Part shown: one piece after another, positions 6,012-8,489 of the stretch
Position numbering within the stretch: the first letter of the stretch is position 1
Layout of the letters: each line of letters begins with the position of its first letter
Source of the DNA: Candidatus Alloscillospira gallinarum
GTDB lineage: Bacteria; Bacillota; Clostridia; Oscillospirales; Oscillospiraceae
Direction: 5' to 3'
DNA: 8,489 nt
Assembly (NCBI GenBank): GCA_904420055.1
Contig: CAJFTV010000079.1
Span: 1-8,489 of the forward strand
The notes under the pieces: generated by a model
Databases searched by the model: none
Told to the model about the DNA's origin: nothing
Seen by the model: the letters and a program-made list of their open reading frames with translations, nothing else
Position numbers and translations under genes: made by a program

Positions 6012-6431
6012 ATGGCATATTACATAACTGAAAAATGCATCGGCTGTACAATGTGCGCGCGGTTATGTCCAGTTGCCGCCATCTCAGGTGAGAAAAAAGA
6101 ACGGCACGAGATAAACAAAAAGCGCTGTGTTGAGTGCGGTGTATGCGGCAGGGCATGTCCTCAGGGGGCAATAAACGCGCCGGACGGCACTGCCGCGGTA
6201 CAGGTTCCCCGCTCCAAGTGGAAAAAGCCTGTAATAGATACGAGCGTGTGTTCCGCCTGCGCCATGTGCGTGGCTGTATGTACGGCCGGGGCACTGGAAA
6301 TAAAAAAGCCGGAAAAGCGCGGAGATATTTATGTCCATGCCATTCTGGCAAACCCCAAAAAGTGCGTCGGGTGTTCTCTCTGCCAGAGGGAATGTCCCCT
6401 TGAAGCGATAACGATGAAGGAGGCGGAGTAA
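6012..6431 (+). CDS. Four-cluster [4Fe-4S] ferredoxin, electron-transfer partner of AOR
   Basis: The 139-residue protein has no other domain than iron-sulfur repeats. Four complete CxxCxxCxxxC motifs are visible: C9/12/15/19, C39/42/45/49, C80/83/86/90 and C118/121/124/128. Three are followed by proline as in bacterial ferredoxins; the third (C90) is followed by threonine. Each should bind one [4Fe-4S] cluster, giving two tandem two-cluster modules separated by a basic linker at about 58-75. No signal peptide or membrane segment is seen, so it is cytoplasmic. Its stop codon is directly followed by the AOR ATG with no base between, and the AOR ribosome site is inside its last codons, pointing to coupled translation and a fixed ratio. 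By analogy with the AorA subunit of the Aromatoleum AOR, a polyferredoxin that wires the catalytic subunit, it is likely the small subunit or partner of AOR. HycB/PorD-like electron carriers are an alternative label. Confidence 0.93.
   Translation: MAYYITEKCIGCTMCARLCPVAAISGEKKERHEINKKRCVECGVCGRACPQGAINAPDGTAAVQVPRSKWKKPVIDTSVCSACAMCVAVCTAGALEIKKPEKRGDIYVHAILANPKKCVGCSLCQRECPLEAITMKEAE
6417..6423 (+). promoter_or_regulatory. AOR ribosome binding site within the ferredoxin gene
   Basis: AAGGAGG ends 8 bases before ATG 6432 and overlaps the last codons of the ferredoxin gene. It fixes the AOR start and suggests translational coupling of the two proteins. Confidence 0.85.
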
Positions 6432-8315
6432 ATGGTATGCCCTGTATACGCAAAAATTGACCTGACAACAGGAAATGTCTCCGACTTTCCCATCTCCCAG
6501 GAGTATTTTACAAAATACATTGGCGGCAAGTGTCTTGGTGCACGCCTTATTTTAGACCTCACCCGCCCAGGGCTTGACCCCCTTGACACCGAGGCGGCGT
6601 TCATCGTCAATACCGGCCCCTTAAACGGTACGGGCTCCCCCTCCTCAAGCCGGTTTAACATGACGTTCAAAAACGTAATGACAGGTGGTATTGCCTCTTC
6701 AAACTGCGGCGGTCAGTTCGGAGTTATGATGAAAAAGGCCGGCTATGACGGTCTTATCATAACCGGCCGGGCCAGCTCCCCCGTTTTAATTGATATAACC
6801 GACGGAGATATTACCATACAGGACGCCTCCTCCCTATGGGGACTGGACGCCGAGGAAACCCAGGAAAAGCTCCCGGGGCAGTACGGCAAGCTTGTCATAG
6901 GCCAGGCGGGAGAAAATCTCGTCCGCTATGCCTCTGCCGCCTCAGGGGAACGCATGGGAGGCCGCTGCGGCTGCGGTGCTGTCATGGGCAGCAAAAACCT
7001 CAAGGCCATAATCGCCTACGGCACAAAGGCTCCGCATATCGCCCAGCCTCAAAAATTTAAGAGATTTCTCAAAAAGTGGATACGCTTTATAAAAAAGCAC
7101 CCTATGACCGGCCAGTCACTTCCCCGGTACGGCAGCGCGGGGCTTGTAAATAAGGCAAACGCCACCCATGCCCTGCCAACTCACAACTTCAAATACGGAC
7201 ATTTTGAAAGTGCCGATAAGTTCTCAGGCGAGACACTGGCTGAGACAGCCCTGACACGCAACAGCGGCTGCGTCTCCTGTCCAATCCGGTGTGAGAGGCG
7301 CGTAAACATGGACGGCAAAGAGGTAAAAGGCCCTGAATATGAAACTCTCGGCCTCTTTGGCGCAAATATTGACGCGGACAACCTTGACTTTATTCTCCGG
7401 GTGAACTATCTTGCCGACAAGCTCTGCCTTGACACCATATCGCTGGGCTCAACCCTGGCTTTTGCAATGGAGCTCCGTGAACACGGGCTCGCCGACTTCG
7501 GCGTGGAATTTGGAAACGTCTCAAACCTTGAAGATGTAATCCGCAAAATTGTAAACCGTGAGGGAATATACTCAGAGCTTGCAAACGGCTCCAAATGGCT
7601 CAGCGAAAAATACGGCGGCAAAGAATTTGCCATGCACTCGAAGGGGCTTGAAATGGCCTCATATGAGCCCCGCCGCAGCGTTGGCATGGGTCTTGGCTAT
7701 GCCACCTCAAACCGCGGAGGCTGCCACCTTAACGGCGGTTATCTCGCACTCCTTGAATCTGTCGGAGTGCTGTCAACCGACCCGCAGAGCCCAAACAGCA
7801 AGCCCCAGCTTGCAGTTTTCATGCAGGACGCGCTGGAGGCCGTGTCCACATCAGGCAGTTGTCTCTTCTCAGCACAGACCTTTATCCCGTCCATCTTCTT
7901 TAAGCTCGGCCCCACCCACCCTGTAACGCGCCTTGTGGGAAAAATTGCAACTCACGCCGGCGGTGTGGTCGCTCTCCTATTAAAATTTACAAACCTCATA
8001 TGCTTTAACTCCCTGTTCCTCCTCCCTCATGCGGAGAGCCTGAAGCTTGTCACCGGCATAAAGATGACAACAGGCACATTTATAGATCTGGGAGAAAGAG
8101 CATTTAATTTAGAGCGCATGTACAACCTCCGTGAAGGCCTCACCTGCAAAGACGACAATCTTCCCGACCGTCTTCTCAAAACGCCCCAGGACAAAAACAG
8201 GAAGGACACCGTCGTTCCCTTAAAGAAAATGCTGCCTGTTTATTACAAGACACGCGGCTGGGACGAAAAGGGCGTTCCCACCGAGAAAAAGCTTAGAAAG
8301 TTAGGGGTGATATAG
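6432..8315 (+). CDS. Aldehyde:ferredoxin oxidoreductase, tungsten/molybdenum-bispterin family
   Basis: The 627-residue product spans all three AOR domains (Pyrococcus AOR has 605). It oxidises aldehydes to acids, or runs in reverse with low-potential ferredoxin. The N-terminal domain has IDLTTG (9-14), IGGKCLGARL (30-39) and TGPLNGTG (61-68). The pterin-binding stretch GRCGCGAVMGSKNLKAI (177-193) is typical except for its two cysteines, C179 and C181. C280, C283 and C287 (CxxCxxxC) with C477 match the four [4Fe-4S] ligands. E304 in GPEYET and H432 in RGGCHL are the likely active-site acid and histidine. D334TISLG matches the first pterin motif DxxSxG; in the second motif the usual aspartate is serine (S472 before C477). 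The C-terminus has the standard YYKTRGWDEKGVPTEKKL. It is co-transcribed with fdx (0 bases) and moaD (1 base). Whether it uses W or Mo and which aldehyde cannot be read. Confidence 0.95.
   Translation: MVCPVYAKIDLTTGNVSDFPISQEYFTKYIGGKCLGARLILDLTRPGLDPLDTEAAFIVNTGPLNGTGSPSSSRFNMTFKNVMTGGIASSNCGGQFGVMMKKAGYDGLIITGRASSPVLIDITDGDITIQDASSLWGLDAEETQEKLPGQYGKLVIGQAGENLVRYASAASGERMGGRCGCGAVMGSKNLKAIIAYGTKAPHIAQPQKFKRFLKKWIRFIKKHPMTGQSLPRYGSAGLVNKANATHALPTHNFKYGHFESADKFSGETLAETALTRNSGCVSCPIRCERRVNMDGKEVKGPEYETLGLFGANIDADNLDFILRVNYLADKLCLDTISLGSTLAFAMELREHGLADFGVEFGNVSNLEDVIRKIVNREGIYSELANGSKWLSEKYGGKEFAMHSKGLEMASYEPRRSVGMGLGYATSNRGGCHLNGGYLALLESVGVLSTDPQSPNSKPQLAVFMQDALEAVSTSGSCLFSAQTFIPSIFFKLGPTHPVTRLVGKIATHAGGVVALLLKFTNLICFNSLFLLPHAESLKLVTGIKMTTGTFIDLGERAFNLERMYNLREGLTCKDDNLPDRLLKTPQDKNRKDTVVPLKKMLPVYYKTRGWDEKGVPTEKKLRKLGVI
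8303..8310 (+). promoter_or_regulatory. Ribosome binding site that supports a GTG start for the MoaD-like gene
   Basis: AGGGGTGA ends 6 bases before GTG 8317 and lies within the last codons of the AOR gene. No ATG lies nearby in the same frame, so GTG is the best start. Confidence 0.75.
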
Positions 8316-8316
8316 C

Positions 8317-8489
8317 GTGGTAAATATAGTCTACAGGGATACGCTGTGCGAGCTTATTGGAAAATCTTCCGATACGGCAGAAGCCGCCACCGTGAAAGAC
8401 GTTCTCACATTTATCAAGGACACTTACGGAAAGGACGCATATAAGCTGGCCAAAAAGCTGCTCATTACCGTAAACGGCGACGGCATTAC
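8317..8489 (+). CDS. MoaD/ThiS-like beta-grasp sulfur carrier (partial)
   Basis: The gene starts with GTG one base after the AOR stop codon, with an AGGGGTGA ribosome site at 8303-8310 inside AOR. The window edge cuts it after 57 full codons. The visible part MVNIVYRDTLCELIG, TVKDVLTFIKDTYG and LLITVNGDGI has the order of a MoaD fold: strand 1 with the RDTL..L.G element (residues 7-15), a helix with the VKDVL..IK pattern (26-33), and the I(T)VNG strand (51-55). The C-terminal Gly-Gly tail that would be adenylated lies beyond the edge, so functionality cannot be confirmed. MoaD carries the sulfur put into the dithiolene of molybdopterin/tungstopterin. Sitting in the AOR operon with a ThiF-like gene five positions upstream, it probably serves the AOR cofactor. 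A ThiS or other sulfur-carrier role is less likely. Confidence 0.82.
   Translation, partial: MVNIVYRDTLCELIGKSSDTAEAATVKDVLTFIKDTYGKDAYKLAKKLLITVNGDGI

Noticed and set aside
5947..6468. Long antisense frame opposite the ferredoxin gene
   Set aside because: It is the shadow of a strongly coding, cysteine-rich gene; its composition is not protein-like and no ribosome site supports it.
7965..8025. Membrane segment in AOR (residues about 511-531, rich in V, L and F)
   Set aside because: AORs are soluble with buried hydrophobic cores, and the surrounding PHAESLKLVTG segment fits the clostridial AOR clade.

Overview
The window looks like chromosomal DNA of a strictly anaerobic Gram-positive bacterium, most likely a member of the Clostridia. 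The reasons are strong AGGAGG-type ribosome sites in front of most genes, a Bacillus-type PurF with four Fe-S cysteines and a cleavable leader, a tungsten-type aldehyde:ferredoxin oxidoreductase with a poly-[4Fe-4S] ferredoxin, and moderate GC content. The genus cannot be fixed from the sequence alone. No mobile element, CRISPR array, rRNA or tRNA was seen.

Layout. The left part (1-1476) is read on the minus strand: the N-terminal 98 residues of a sugar-transfer-associated ATP-grasp protein (1-294, cut by the window edge), an AT-rich gap (295-635), a rho-independent terminator (636-672), and a NagD-like HAD-IIA phosphatase (700-1476) with a good promoter at 1553-1581. The divergent intergenic region 1477-1832 also carries the probable purC promoter. 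From there to the right edge everything is on the plus strand: purC (1833-2546), purF (2550-3992), a hairpin spacer (3993-4055), a small ThiF/MoeB-like E1 protein (4056-4715), an iron-dependent alcohol dehydrogenase (4785-5993), a four-cluster ferredoxin (6012-6431), an aldehyde:ferredoxin oxidoreductase (6432-8315) and the start of a MoaD/ThiS-like protein (8317 to the edge).

How the genes fit together. purC and purF are two de novo purine steps, three bases apart. The following five genes read as one module for acid/aldehyde/alcohol interconversion. AOR (tungsten- or molybdenum-bispterin) exchanges electrons with the polyferredoxin, and the Fe-ADH interconverts the aldehyde and the alcohol with NAD(P)H. 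The flanking ThiF-like and MoaD-like proteins are candidates for making the dithiolene sulfur of the pterin cofactor. Fdx, AOR and MoaD are packed with 0-1 base between them. The adh gene may have its own promoter with a perfect palindrome over its -35 region. The ThiF-like gene has no visible Shine-Dalgarno but has a TATAAT just 4 bases before its ATG.

The most interesting points are the dedicated E1-like/MoaD pair bracketing an AOR-ADH-polyferredoxin cassette, the possibly leaderless ThiF-like gene, the palindrome before adh, and a very strong hairpin inside adh. None of these proves a new system; the individual families are known.
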